Below, one piece after another: positions 20,811 through 28,803 of a DNA stretch of 64,000 bases. The DNA is taken from NCBI RefSeq assembly GCF_024296865.1, contig NZ_CP101134.1, positions 4,340,001 to 4,404,000 of the forward strand, read 5' to 3'. The position numbers and the translations under genes are program-made. Under the pieces are notes generated by a model. It was given only the letters and a program-made list of their open reading frames with translations. It did no database searches and was not told where the DNA came from. The DNA is from Sphingobacterium sp. LZ7M1. Its GTDB lineage: Bacteria; Bacteroidota; Bacteroidia; Sphingobacteriales; Sphingobacteriaceae. Position 1 is the stretch's first letter. The number at the start of each line of letters is the position of its first letter.

Positions 20811-21396
20811 ATCTTTTCTTTTTCATTTGCGGAAAGGACATTTTGTAAGAAACTCTTATCTGTCCTTTTGAAATAGAATCTAATTTACCCTTTAACATGG
20901 CTTTTTTCAAAGGCCCCAGTTTGTCGATAAATAGTTTTCCTTCGATATGATCATATTCATGCTGAACAACACGGGCAGCCAAACCAGTCAACTCCTCTTC
21001 CTGTTCTTCAAAGTTTTCATCTAAATAATTGATGACAACGTCTTTCTTTCTCAATACTTCCTCATTGATATGCGGAATACTTAAACATCCTTCAGAGAAT
21101 GGCCATTTCTCACCACTTTCTTCCACCAGGATGGGGTTGATGAAAACACGTTTAAAATCCTTTGCCGTTGGGTCACCCGGTCCGTCTTCATCATCTTCGC
21201 CAAAAGGAGTGGCATCAATGACAAACAATCGGATGGGCAAACCAATTTGCGGAGCTGCAAGGCCTACACCATTTGCTGCATACATGGTTTCAAACATATT
21301 ATCTATCAATTGTTTTAATTCTGGATAATCCTCATCGATCTCTTCCGTTCTCTGACGCAAAACCGGATCTCCATATGCTACTATTGGTAATTTCAT
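20809..21396 (-). CDS. def: Peptide deformylase
   Basis: A 195-residue metalloenzyme that removes the formyl group from nascent protein N-termini. All three motifs are intact: NGVGLAAPQIG (42-52), EGCLSIP with metal ligand Cys104, and QHEYDHIEG with His146, Glu147 and His150. An acidic insertion near residues 67-80 is seen in the Bacteroidota branch. A TACCTTTG -7 element lies at 21415-21422 on the minus strand, giving a short leader. Confidence 0.97.
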   Translation of the reverse strand: MKLPIVAYGDPVLRQRTEEIDEDYPELKQLIDNMFETMYAANGVGLAAPQIGLPIRLFVIDATPFGEDDEDGPGDPTAKDFKRVFINPILVEESGEKWPFSEGCLSIPHINEEVLRKKDVVINYLDENFEEQEEELTGLAARVVQHEYDHIEGKLFIDKLGPLKKAMLKGKLDSISKGQIRVSYKMSFPQMKKKR

Positions 21397-21462
21397 CTGT
21401 TATTGTTTACGGTACAAAGGTATTAATAATTTAGCACAGCTAGCATATTGAATGATTTGCCT

Positions 21463-21470
21463 TATTTTTG
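21463..21470 (+). promoter_or_regulatory. -7 element of the gene starting at 21475
   Basis: TATTTTTG ends four bases before the ATG at 21475, which implies a leaderless transcript. The -33 side is weak. It lies in the short divergent region shared with def. Confidence 0.55.
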
Positions 21471-21474
21471 CAAG

Positions 21475-22242
21475 ATGGAAAATCCAGCTACCAACAAGCT
21501 ACTAGGCTATATTCAACAGGAGTTAGATCCTGATGCACATCAGGAAGAGCTGGAACATTATTCGAAACTCATCTGCCCTTCCCTATCCTTTGACATTTAT
21601 GTCTACAAAAAGTTTATGGAAATACCGAGCACTTCGATGAAGAAATATATCCTGATTTCATTGGGACAGTTGGAGCAGGAGGATTCCAAAATACAGCACA
21701 GACTGAAAGTACTGGCCGGAAAGGCCAAAAAGCTACACGCACGGTCGACCGTGGTTGCGCGATTGGACAAAAACCAAAGTATGTCCTTTCTGGAGGAGCA
21801 TCATTTGCAGGTGCCCTTGCCGGGCAAATATAGATACGGTCTTTTCTACGAAGGTGAGTTGGTTTCCATAGCGGTCTTTAGCGGCGGACGCCGGATGAAG
21901 GACAAACCAGAAGATTATCGTTCGTTTGAACTGTTACGTTTTTGCCATAAATCTGACCAGCTCATTATCGGGGGGCTCTCCAAATTGATCCAAGCCTTTA
22001 TCAAGGATTTCCATCCAGGCGATATTATGACCTATGTGGACAAGGATTGGTCCCAGGACTCATCGCTCAAGACCATTGGATTCCAGGAAATGGGATCCCG
22101 AGAAGGTGCGAGATTTTGGATTGCCGAGCAGCAGCAGCATCTGATAGAAAGTGAGGAGCAGTTGTTGGAAATGGCTGAGAACCATCCCAATGGTTATCTA
22201 TCCCAGAATTCAGGAAGCATTAAATTAGTATTGGCTGTTTAA
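21475..22242 (+). CDS. Conserved protein with GNAT-like C-terminal half
   Basis: A 255-residue cytoplasmic protein that I do not recognise by name. The first 110 residues are helical and charged. Residues about 110-220 (YRYGLFYEGELVSIAVFSGGRRMKDK.., FELLRFCHKSDQLIIGGLSKLIQAF, DIMTYVDKDWSQDSSLKTIGFQEMG) resemble the GNAT-like domain that accompanies some phage homing endonucleases, but no nuclease motif is present. An alternative TTG start nine codons upstream overlaps the promoter element, so the ATG is preferred. No functional neighbours. Confidence 0.65.
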   Translation: MENPATNKLLGYIQQELDPDAHQEELEHYSKLICPSLSFDIYVYKKFMEIPSTSMKKYILISLGQLEQEDSKIQHRLKVLAGKAKKLHARSTVVARLDKNQSMSFLEEHHLQVPLPGKYRYGLFYEGELVSIAVFSGGRRMKDKPEDYRSFELLRFCHKSDQLIIGGLSKLIQAFIKDFHPGDIMTYVDKDWSQDSSLKTIGFQEMGSREGARFWIAEQQQHLIESEEQLLEMAENHPNGYLSQNSGSIKLVLAV

Positions 22243-22295
22243 AAACAGCTTTATTTTATTATATTTATTGCTTAATCAATCGAAATTTATTCCTT

Positions 22296-23468
22296 ATGAA
22301 ACGAAAACTTCGCATGGGCATGGTCGGTGGTGGAAACGATGCCTTTATAGGAGCTGTACACCGAATTGCTGCCTTTATGGATGGCAAAATAGAATTAGTA
22401 TGTGGTACATTCAGTATAAATAGAGAGATTTCTTTACAATCGGGCGAGGACTTATTTGTTCCTGAAGAAAGAGTCTATTTGACGTACCAAGAAATGATCG
22501 AGAAGGAATCACAGCTTCCAGAAGGAGAGCGCATGGACTTCGTGACGATCGTAACACCGAACTTTTTGCACTTTGAACCAGCAAAGCTTGCTTTGGAAAA
22601 TGGTTTTGATGTTGTAGTTGAAAAACCTATGACCTTAAACCTAGAAGAAGCATTGGAATTGCAGGCGATTGTGGAACGTACAGGCCGTACACTATGTTTG
22701 ACGCATACTTATTCTGGCTACCCAATGGTAAAACAGGCTAAGGCTATGGTTAAAGATGGTCACTTTGGCAAGATCCGCAAAGTATTGGTTGAATACCCTC
22801 AAGGCTGGTTAAGCCGTTTGACGGAGCGCGAAGGAAATGCTGGCGCAGCATGGCGTACAGACCCGAAACGTTCTGGAAAATCTTTGGCCATGGGTGATAT
22901 CGGTACACACGTAGCCCACTTGGCTGAATATGTGACTGGACTTAGGATCACGGAGGTTTGTGCTGATTTGACTTCATTTGTCGAAGGCCGCCAATTGGAT
23001 GATGACGGTTCAGTATTGTTGCACTTCACCGAAGGTGCTAAAGGGGTGTTGACGGCTTCGCAGATCTGCGCTGGAGAGGAAAATGCAGTAAGAATGCGAA
23101 TTTATGGCGAAAAAGGTGGTTTTGAATGGGCAAATGAAGACCCTAACAACCTGATCGTGAAAATGTTGGATCAGCCGAGACAGTATTACCGTACTGGAAA
23201 TGCCTATGCAGCACCATTTACCTTGAGTTCATTTGCAACTCATAACACTAGAATTCCAGCGGGTCACCCTGAGGGATTATTGGAATCGTTTGCCAATATC
23301 TACCGTAATTTTGCCGCAACTGTAGCGGCTAAAAAGGACGGTAAAACCCCTACTCCGGAGCAATTGGATTTCCCGAATGTAAACGATGGAGTTCGCGGTA
23401 TGGCATTTATTGATACCGTTGTAGCTAGCAACGCAAGTAATGAAAAATGGACCAAGTTCGTGATATAA
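22296..23468 (+). CDS. Gfo/Idh/MocA family oxidoreductase
   Basis: A 390-residue NAD(P)-dependent sugar oxidoreductase. The N-terminal Rossmann domain opens MGMVGGGNDAFIGAVHR and reaches VVEKPMTLN, which contains the catalytic-type Lys of the EKP motif. The C-terminal domain carries GDIGTHVAHLAEYVTGL with the histidine typical of the active site. Members oxidise or reduce hydroxyls of sugars and inositols; the substrate is not predictable. Its end overlaps miaA by 22 bases. Confidence 0.92.
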   Translation: MKRKLRMGMVGGGNDAFIGAVHRIAAFMDGKIELVCGTFSINREISLQSGEDLFVPEERVYLTYQEMIEKESQLPEGERMDFVTIVTPNFLHFEPAKLALENGFDVVVEKPMTLNLEEALELQAIVERTGRTLCLTHTYSGYPMVKQAKAMVKDGHFGKIRKVLVEYPQGWLSRLTEREGNAGAAWRTDPKRSGKSLAMGDIGTHVAHLAEYVTGLRITEVCADLTSFVEGRQLDDDGSVLLHFTEGAKGVLTASQICAGEENAVRMRIYGEKGGFEWANEDPNNLIVKMLDQPRQYYRTGNAYAAPFTLSSFATHNTRIPAGHPEGLLESFANIYRNFAATVAAKKDGKTPTPEQLDFPNVNDGVRGMAFIDTVVASNASNEKWTKFVI

Positions 23469-24379
23469 CCCATATTCAAGAACTTATTGAATCTATACAT
23501 CAGGCGGAAGAGTTTCTTTCGCCTGATTTTCTTTTGATCATTTTAGGGCCTACGGCCTCCGGAAAGACCAAATTGGCAGTCAAACTAGCCCAAGCCATGA
23601 ACGGAGAGATCATTTCTGCCGATTCCAGGCAAGTTTACAGGCAGTTGGACATCGGTACGGGAAAGGACCTGATCGAATACCAAGATATCCCCTACCATCT
23701 TATCGATATTGTTGATCCACATGAGCATTATAATGTGGATTTGTTCAGGGAGGCCTTTCAACAAGCATTTGTAGAAATCCGAAGTCGAAAAAAACTTCCC
23801 ATCCTTTGTGGAGGTACCGGTTCATATATACAGAGTTTATTGCAAGAGCAGCCCTATAGTCAGATCCCTAAGGATAAGGACCTGCAAAATGAGCTTTCCT
23901 TATTGCCAAAAGAGACCCTCATAGCGAGGATAAAGGAATATAGCATTCCTGAAGATTTCAATATAGACTGGAACAGCCATAAGCGATTGGTCAGGGCCCT
24001 GGAAATATTGATCTACCTGAAAGACCATCCTAAGCCGGAAGTGGAAGTTAATACCGTTAAGGATTTTTTGATCCTAGGGCTATCGCCCGATCGAGAAACA
24101 AGGAGAGCAAGGATAGACCAACGCCTGGAAACCAGGATGGAGGAAGGTTTGTTGGCTGAAGTTGAAGGACTATTGGCCCAAGGGATCAGCCATGAACAAT
24201 TGCAATGGTTTGGACTGGAGTATAAATATGCTTCTTTGCATTTGCAGGGCGAATTGACCATGGAGGAATTCAAGGAAAAGCTAAGGACAGAGATCCATCG
24301 GTTTGCGAAGCGGCAGATGACCTACTTTAGGAAAATGGAGAAAGATGGACTGAAGATCCATTGGATAGACCTGTTATAA
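23447..24379 (+). CDS. miaA: tRNA dimethylallyltransferase MiaA
   Basis: A 310-residue enzyme that prenylates A37 in tRNAs reading UNN codons. It has the P-loop LGPTASGKT (33-41), ADSRQVYRQLDIGTGK, the DIVDPHEHYNVDLFREAF segment, GGTGSYIQSLL and the C-terminal RHFAKRQMTYF-like helix. The first 28 residues precede the usual start of the family and run through the overlap with the upstream gene; a shorter start is possible but no internal ATG fits. Ends at a shared terminator. Confidence 0.94.
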   Translation: MDQVRDITHIQELIESIHQAEEFLSPDFLLIILGPTASGKTKLAVKLAQAMNGEIISADSRQVYRQLDIGTGKDLIEYQDIPYHLIDIVDPHEHYNVDLFREAFQQAFVEIRSRKKLPILCGGTGSYIQSLLQEQPYSQIPKDKDLQNELSLLPKETLIARIKEYSIPEDFNIDWNSHKRLVRALEILIYLKDHPKPEVEVNTVKDFLILGLSPDRETRRARIDQRLETRMEEGLLAEVEGLLAQGISHEQLQWFGLEYKYASLHLQGELTMEEFKEKLRTEIHRFAKRQMTYFRKMEKDGLKIHWIDLL

Positions 24380-24382
24380 AGT

Positions 24383-24418
24383 AAAAAAGCTGGTTGCGGA
24401 ATGCAACCAGCTTTTTTT
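24383..24418. terminator. Bidirectional terminator
   Basis: Stem AGCTGGTTGC/GCAACCAGCT with loop GGAAT, A-run before and T-run after. It serves miaA and the convergent rng. Confidence 0.93.
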
Positions 24419-25970
24419 ACAATTTTATTTCTTCGTCTTTGGAGTTAAAGAAGTGGAATTCGGTCAAATGATATGAGCTCATTTCCTTCACTTTAATCCA
24501 TTTCCAATATTTTAGAAACCATTTCATTCTTCTGGAGATAAAACCAGATTTGATGTAGGCAGCGATATAAGGGTGTACACAAAGGGTAACCCCGACTTCG
24601 TTCTGTTCCTGAAGAATAAAACTCAAATTGTTTTCAATATCATCCAATAAAACGATACTGGATCTAATTTCGCCGGTTCCGTCACAAGCAGGACACTTTT
24701 CATTGGTCACAATGCTCATTTCAGGTCTGACTCTTTGCCTAGTGATCTGGACTAATCCGAATTTACTAGGAGGGAGAATGGTATGACGTGCTCTGTCGCT
24801 GGCCATACATTCCTTCAAGAAACCATACAGTTCTTTCCGGTTGGAGGCTTTGTGCATATCGATAAAATCGATGACGACGATGCCACCCATATCCCTCAGC
24901 CTAAGCTGACGGGCAATTTCTTTTGCTGCTTCCTTGTTTACAAGGAGCGCGTTATCTTCTTGATTTTCTTTGTTGGCAATCCTGTTTCCGCTATTGACGT
25001 CGATGACGTGGAGTGCTTCGGTGTGTTCAATCACCAGGTAGGCACCACCTTGCAGGTTTACAGTTTTGCCAAACGACGCCTTAATTTGCTTTTCTACTCC
25101 GAAATGGTCGAAGATAGGTTCTTTTCCTTTATAGAATTTGACTATCTTTTCCAGATCCGGAGAGATCTCTTGAATATATGATTTTACTTCCTCGTAGATT
25201 TCATTATCATTAACATAGATATGAGTAAATTCATCGGTGAGGATATCACGCAGGATGGTGGACGCTCTGTCCAACTCACCCAGTACTTTCTGAGGGGGTT
25301 CAGCTGTTTTAAGGCGTTTGGTAAACAATTCCCATTTGGAGATCAGGTCAAGAAGGTCTTTTTGGAGTTCATCAACTCCCTTACCTTCGGATACCGTACG
25401 GATAATGACGCCGAAATTTGCAGGTTTAATGCTCTCTACAATTTTCTTGAGTCTATTTCTCTCGGCACTGCCTTTGATCTTTTTGGAAATGGAAACCGAA
25501 CTTGAAAATGGTACCAGGACGACGAATCGACCAGCGATGGATAAGTCGGAACTTAACCTTGGTCCTTTAGTCGAGATAGGTTCTTTCGCTATCTGTACTG
25601 GCAATAACATGTTACGGCTTAAAACATCAGATATTTTTCCAGCCTTGTCAATGTCCTTTTCAAGCTTCAAACTATTGAGCAGTTTCTCTTGATAACTGCC
25701 ATTCTTTACTACCCTTGTTAATTTGATCAAGGATTGTACTTGAGGCCCTAAGTCGAGGTAATGCAGGAAAGCGTCTTTTTCGTAGCCTACATCTACGAAT
25801 GCGGCATTCAGTCCGGGCATGATTTTCTTTACTCTCCCTAAGTAAATATCACCCACGGCATAATGATTGCCAGCTTGTTCCCTGTTTAGTTCAACTAGTT
25901 GTTTGTCCTGTAGTAAAGCAATAGTCACCCCCTTATCGGGGACTGAATCGATAATTAATTCCTTTACCAA
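24417..25970 (-). CDS. rng: Ribonuclease E/G family endoribonuclease
   Basis: A 517-residue RNase G type protein. Residues 35-110 contain the S1 domain (VGDIYLGRVKKIMPGLNAAFVDVGYEKDAFLH). The catalytic DNase I-like part has HVIDVNSGNR and GGIVVIDFIDM, supplying the two metal-binding aspartates, and the zinc-link CPACDGTG. It lacks the long RNase E C-terminal scaffold. The family cleaves single-stranded RNA in mRNA decay and rRNA maturation. It is separated from the upstream HU-type operon by a terminator. Confidence 0.93.
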   Translation of the reverse strand: MVKELIIDSVPDKGVTIALLQDKQLVELNREQAGNHYAVGDIYLGRVKKIMPGLNAAFVDVGYEKDAFLHYLDLGPQVQSLIKLTRVVKNGSYQEKLLNSLKLEKDIDKAGKISDVLSRNMLLPVQIAKEPISTKGPRLSSDLSIAGRFVVLVPFSSSVSISKKIKGSAERNRLKKIVESIKPANFGVIIRTVSEGKGVDELQKDLLDLISKWELFTKRLKTAEPPQKVLGELDRASTILRDILTDEFTHIYVNDNEIYEEVKSYIQEISPDLEKIVKFYKGKEPIFDHFGVEKQIKASFGKTVNLQGGAYLVIEHTEALHVIDVNSGNRIANKENQEDNALLVNKEAAKEIARQLRLRDMGGIVVIDFIDMHKASNRKELYGFLKECMASDRARHTILPPSKFGLVQITRQRVRPEMSIVTNEKCPACDGTGEIRSSIVLLDDIENNLSFILQEQNEVGVTLCVHPYIAAYIKSGFISRRMKWFLKYWKWIKVKEMSSYHLTEFHFFNSKDEEIKL

Positions 25971-26045
25971 CAGCTACTTAATTAAGGACAGTTGTGGACT
26001 CGCTCCACAACGAATGTTGTCCGGTTAAACATAAAACCGTTTAAT

Positions 26046-26089
26046 GAAAAAAAACAATCTATGATGATGGATAATCGATCATAGATTGT
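26046..26089 (-). terminator. Terminator of the HU-TPR-mS38-like operon
   Basis: A perfect 12-bp stem (26054-26065 with 26078-26089), 12-base loop; on the minus strand followed by eight T. It isolates the operon from rng. Confidence 0.88.
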
Positions 26090-26121
26090 ATCACATGATT
26101 TATAAGGCTAATGCCCTATAA

Positions 26122-26211
26122 CTATTTTTTCTTGTGTCTATTTTTTCTTAAACGTTTTTTACGTTTGTGAGTAGCCATTTTGTGTCTTTTTCTTTTTTTT
26201 CCGCTTGGCAT
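26122..26211 (-). CDS. 29-residue AURKAIP1/COX24 (mS38-like) domain protein
   Basis: A very short, extremely basic protein starting MPSGKKRKRHKMATHKRKKR and ending in three lysines. This is the bacterial member of the AURKAIP1/COX24 family, related to mitochondrial ribosomal protein mS38, and is widely conserved in Bacteroidota. It is expected to be a small ribosome-associated protein that binds rRNA. The frame is closed exactly by ATG and TAG; the composition (about 60% Lys/Arg/His) is unlike random sequence. It is last in the operon and ends just before a strong terminator. Confidence 0.88.
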   Translation of the reverse strand: MPSGKKRKRHKMATHKRKKRLRKNRHKKK

Positions 26212-26251
26212 AGCTTTAATGTTTTTAAATGATTTTAAAAAAAATTGTTAA

Positions 26252-27103
26252 TTACTTACTTAGTTCTTCAATCCTGCGATCGATGAACTGGGAGAGACTA
26301 GGATCGGCAGCCAGTTCTTTGCTCTTTTGGAAAGCAGCAATAGCTTCGTTCTTCATCCCTATATTTTCATAGCCTGTTGCCAAATAAAAATATGCTTCGG
26401 CATCAGGTTTTTGTTCAATTACAATTTTGAAACGATCGATTGCTCGGTCGAATTGACGAGACTGTAATGAGAACAAACCTAAGGTTTTGTTAGCCTCCAG
26501 GTTTTTTGGATCAGCTTGAACAACTTCTCTCAAGATAGCAATACCAGCCATCGGGTTGTTGGTTCCAGTAACCATTGCTGCCCCTAATCCTGTTTTTGCA
26601 TCTAAGCTCGAGCCGTTTAAATTTACAGCTTTTTGATAAACTTCAATAGCTTTCTGGTTTAAGGCACTTGCTAGGACGGTATCTTGAAGATTAGTATATC
26701 CTTTACGGAAATTGTCTCCAGATTTCAAGTAGAACTCAAATTTAGGGTCAATCTTAGCCATTTCCTCATAGATATAAGCTTGAGGAGCAGGTTTTTCCAC
26801 GTCGTTCCATTTATCAGCAAGTTGCTGGTAGATTTTCACGCGTTCGGAACCTTCTGCTTTATTGGCTTTTGCCTCTAGATCTGTGATTTCATTGACAATA
26901 GCTGGGTTCAATCCACGCTTAGCCGCTTCAGATACAGAACTCAGATTAAACTGAGATGCAGCAGCTTCAGCTTGAGAAGTTGTAGCTGCTGCATTTTTTT
27001 CTTCTTCATCTACCAAGCCCTTCACAGGTTTAAACAATAGGAATCCAATAACAAGGACTACTGCTGCTACAACGATGATCTGGATTTGCTTGGTGTTTTT
27101 CAT
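26252..27103 (-). CDS. Membrane-anchored TPR protein
   Basis: A 283-residue protein with one N-terminal transmembrane segment (QIQIIVVAAVVLVIGFLLF) and no cleavage site, then an Ala/Glu-rich linker and four or more TPR units (KAIEVYQKAVNLNGSSLDAKTGLGAAM, NLEANKTLGLFSLQSRQFDRAIDRFKIVIEQKPDAEAYFYLATGYENIGMKNEAIAAFQKSKEL). TPRs mediate protein contacts; the partner is unknown. It lies 9 bases after the HU-type gene and is part of the same operon. Confidence 0.85.
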   Translation of the reverse strand: MKNTKQIQIIVVAAVVLVIGFLLFKPVKGLVDEEEKNAAATTSQAEAAASQFNLSSVSEAAKRGLNPAIVNEITDLEAKANKAEGSERVKIYQQLADKWNDVEKPAPQAYIYEEMAKIDPKFEFYLKSGDNFRKGYTNLQDTVLASALNQKAIEVYQKAVNLNGSSLDAKTGLGAAMVTGTNNPMAGIAILREVVQADPKNLEANKTLGLFSLQSRQFDRAIDRFKIVIEQKPDAEAYFYLATGYENIGMKNEAIAAFQKSKELAADPSLSQFIDRRIEELSK

Positions 27104-27112
27104 GAAAATGAA

Positions 27113-27400
27113 TTATTTCTTATTTCCGTTCTTAACTTTCTCTACAAATACTTTTGCAGGTTTGAAGCTAGGCACGTAGTGCTCAGGAATGATAATAGCT
27201 GTGTTTTTAGAAATGTTACGTGCTGTCTTTTCAGCTCTCTTTTTTACTACAAAACTTCCAAAACCTCTTACGTACACATTCTCACCGCCAATCATAGCGC
27301 TTTTAACTACTTTGAAGAATGCTTCAACGGTTTCTTGTACATCAACCTTCTCTAAACCAGTCTTGTTAGAGATCTCTGCAATAATTTCTGCTTTAGTCAT
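27113..27400 (-). CDS. HU/IHF family DNA-binding protein
   Basis: A 95-residue histone-like protein: TKAEIIAEISNKTGLEKVDVQETVEAFFKVV, then VYVRGFGSFVVKKRAEKTARNI, the beta-arm, and a C-terminal SFKPAKVFVEKV. The DNA-intercalating arm region carries IIIPEHYVPSFKP in place of the more usual IPA..V..F. Length and pattern are normal for a one-domain HU/IHF protein that bends and compacts DNA. A TACTTTTG -7 element lies at 27457-27464 on the minus strand, leaving a leader of about 50 bases. Confidence 0.95.
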   Translation of the reverse strand: MTKAEIIAEISNKTGLEKVDVQETVEAFFKVVKSAMIGGENVYVRGFGSFVVKKRAEKTARNISKNTAIIIPEHYVPSFKPAKVFVEKVKNGNKK

Positions 27401-27456
27401 ATCTATTTTTACTCTAATTAATCTATACCCTAAGCCTATCAGCCCGTTTGGGGATG

Positions 27457-27464
27457 CAAAAGTA
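27457..27464 (-). promoter_or_regulatory. -7 element of the HU-type operon
   Basis: Minus-strand TACTTTTG, matching TAnnTTTG. No good -33 element at the usual distance. Confidence 0.5.
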
Positions 27465-27599
27465 TCTTTTTAAAATGAGTAATGGAAATATTTTTGTGAT
27501 TTTTTAAAATCCAAACCACTATCATTCAATGATTTAGTACAACACTCCCCAATTTTACATTTCAAAAGGCTTGCAAAGCTACAATTATTTTATTGACTA

Positions 27600-28664
27600 T
27601 CAAAGTATTAATGAACTTTCTGAACACAATATTTCTCCTATATGACGAATGTCAGCTTCTGAGTGTAAAGCAGATACAACAACCCGATTTAACAGGGGAC
27701 TTGTCGCTAATGGATATGGAAAACTTGATATCACAATGTTTTTCTGCAACAGATGCTTGTAAAGTAACGGCTGGGTCGAGCTGAAAACCGGAAATTTCTC
27801 TATATGGTTCAATGAAGTTTCTCGGGTAATCGATGCCAACAAACTCGTATTGGATTGCATCCTTTCAAAAGCTTTTTCATAAAGATCTTGCCCATGAACC
27901 AGCGCATAGAGTGCTGCCGGTGCTGTCGGCGAAGCTCCATTGAAAATAGGATGTTTCTTGATTTTTTCTACAGTGCCCTTGTTTCCAAAAACAACTCCGG
28001 CATCAGTTCCAAGACCTTTTGCCAATGATGCTAAAACAACGATTTCGATATTGTCGAATTTCAAAGCTGATAGATCAGCTGAAACTTGGTTCTTCTTTAA
28101 AATGCCGATCCCATGGGAGTCATCCAAGATCAAGAGAACCTTTTTGTCTGGCTTTATTTCCCTGAAGATAGAAAAATCAAAATGTAAAGGGGTTAGGTTA
28201 TCAATACAATTGGAAATTACCAGGACATCATCATGCTCGGCATCATTAATAAATTCAACCGTGGCCTTAGCCCACTCGTCAAAACTCCCATCCACTAGAG
28301 GAGTTTCATCTAGCCATAGTGCGGGGTGGCTTCCTGGCGCGTAAAGAACGGTCTTGCCTTTAGAGAGGGCACGAACCGCCACCTGCCCAGCAAGATAACC
28401 ACTCGAAAGCAAGGCTGCCGCTTCAAAGCCAAAACGATCTGCCAAATGGCACTCAGCTTCCTGATAGATTCCTAGTTGGACATTGTTGGTCCTGGAGGTT
28501 CCATTATTGAGCCCAAGCAGGTCGATCCCTTTTTTGTAAAGTTCGATGTATTCTGGATTATCCAGTAATCCAAGATAAGCCGTACCACCAAAAAAGTGGT
28601 AATCCGTACCGTCTAGGCTAATAATTCTTCCTGTAGTTTGTTGAAGATTTCTAAAGGAGGTCAT
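27600..28664 (-). CDS. PLP-dependent aminotransferase of the 2-amino-3-ketobutyrate ligase / AONS type
   Basis: A 354-residue class I/II fold enzyme. The N-terminus has YHFFGGTAYLGLLDNPEYIE and NNGTSRTN; the core shows LLILDDSHGIGIL (Asp and His for PLP) and VLASLAKGLGTDAG with the PLP lysine in SLAKG. This is the alpha-oxoamine synthase group (AONS, KBL, SPT). It is short for the family and the acyl donor is unknown. The longer ORF start at 28694 overlaps a TACATTTG -7 element, so the ATG at 28664 is chosen. Divergent from a TonB receptor. Confidence 0.85.
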   Translation of the reverse strand: MTSFRNLQQTTGRIISLDGTDYHFFGGTAYLGLLDNPEYIELYKKGIDLLGLNNGTSRTNNVQLGIYQEAECHLADRFGFEAAALLSSGYLAGQVAVRALSKGKTVLYAPGSHPALWLDETPLVDGSFDEWAKATVEFINDAEHDDVLVISNCIDNLTPLHFDFSIFREIKPDKKVLLILDDSHGIGILKKNQVSADLSALKFDNIEIVVLASLAKGLGTDAGVVFGNKGTVEKIKKHPIFNGASPTAPAALYALVHGQDLYEKAFERMQSNTSLLASITRETSLNHIEKFPVFSSTQPLLYKHLLQKNIVISSFPYPLATSPLLNRVVVSALHSEADIRHIGEILCSESSLIL

Positions 28665-28683
28665 GGCAAATGTTATCAGAAAG

Positions 28684-28691
28684 CAAATGTA
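28684..28691 (-). promoter_or_regulatory. -7 element of the oxoamine synthase-like gene
   Basis: Minus-strand TACATTTG; the start codon at 28664 follows after 19 bases. It sits on top of the alternative upstream ATG. Confidence 0.55.
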
Positions 28692-28803
28692 CAAAAACCT
28701 TTCAAACTCCCATTTTTACGATTCATCCTTTATTTCCAACCGTTCAGCTATTTATTGTTTTCCTTTTGTTTGAATAGGCTTAAAATTGAAATAAAAACTG
28801 CTC

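Noticed and set aside
26040..26120. Hairpin before rng as a riboswitch
   Set aside because: It is a plain stem with a T-run on the minus strand, the form of a terminator for the preceding operon.
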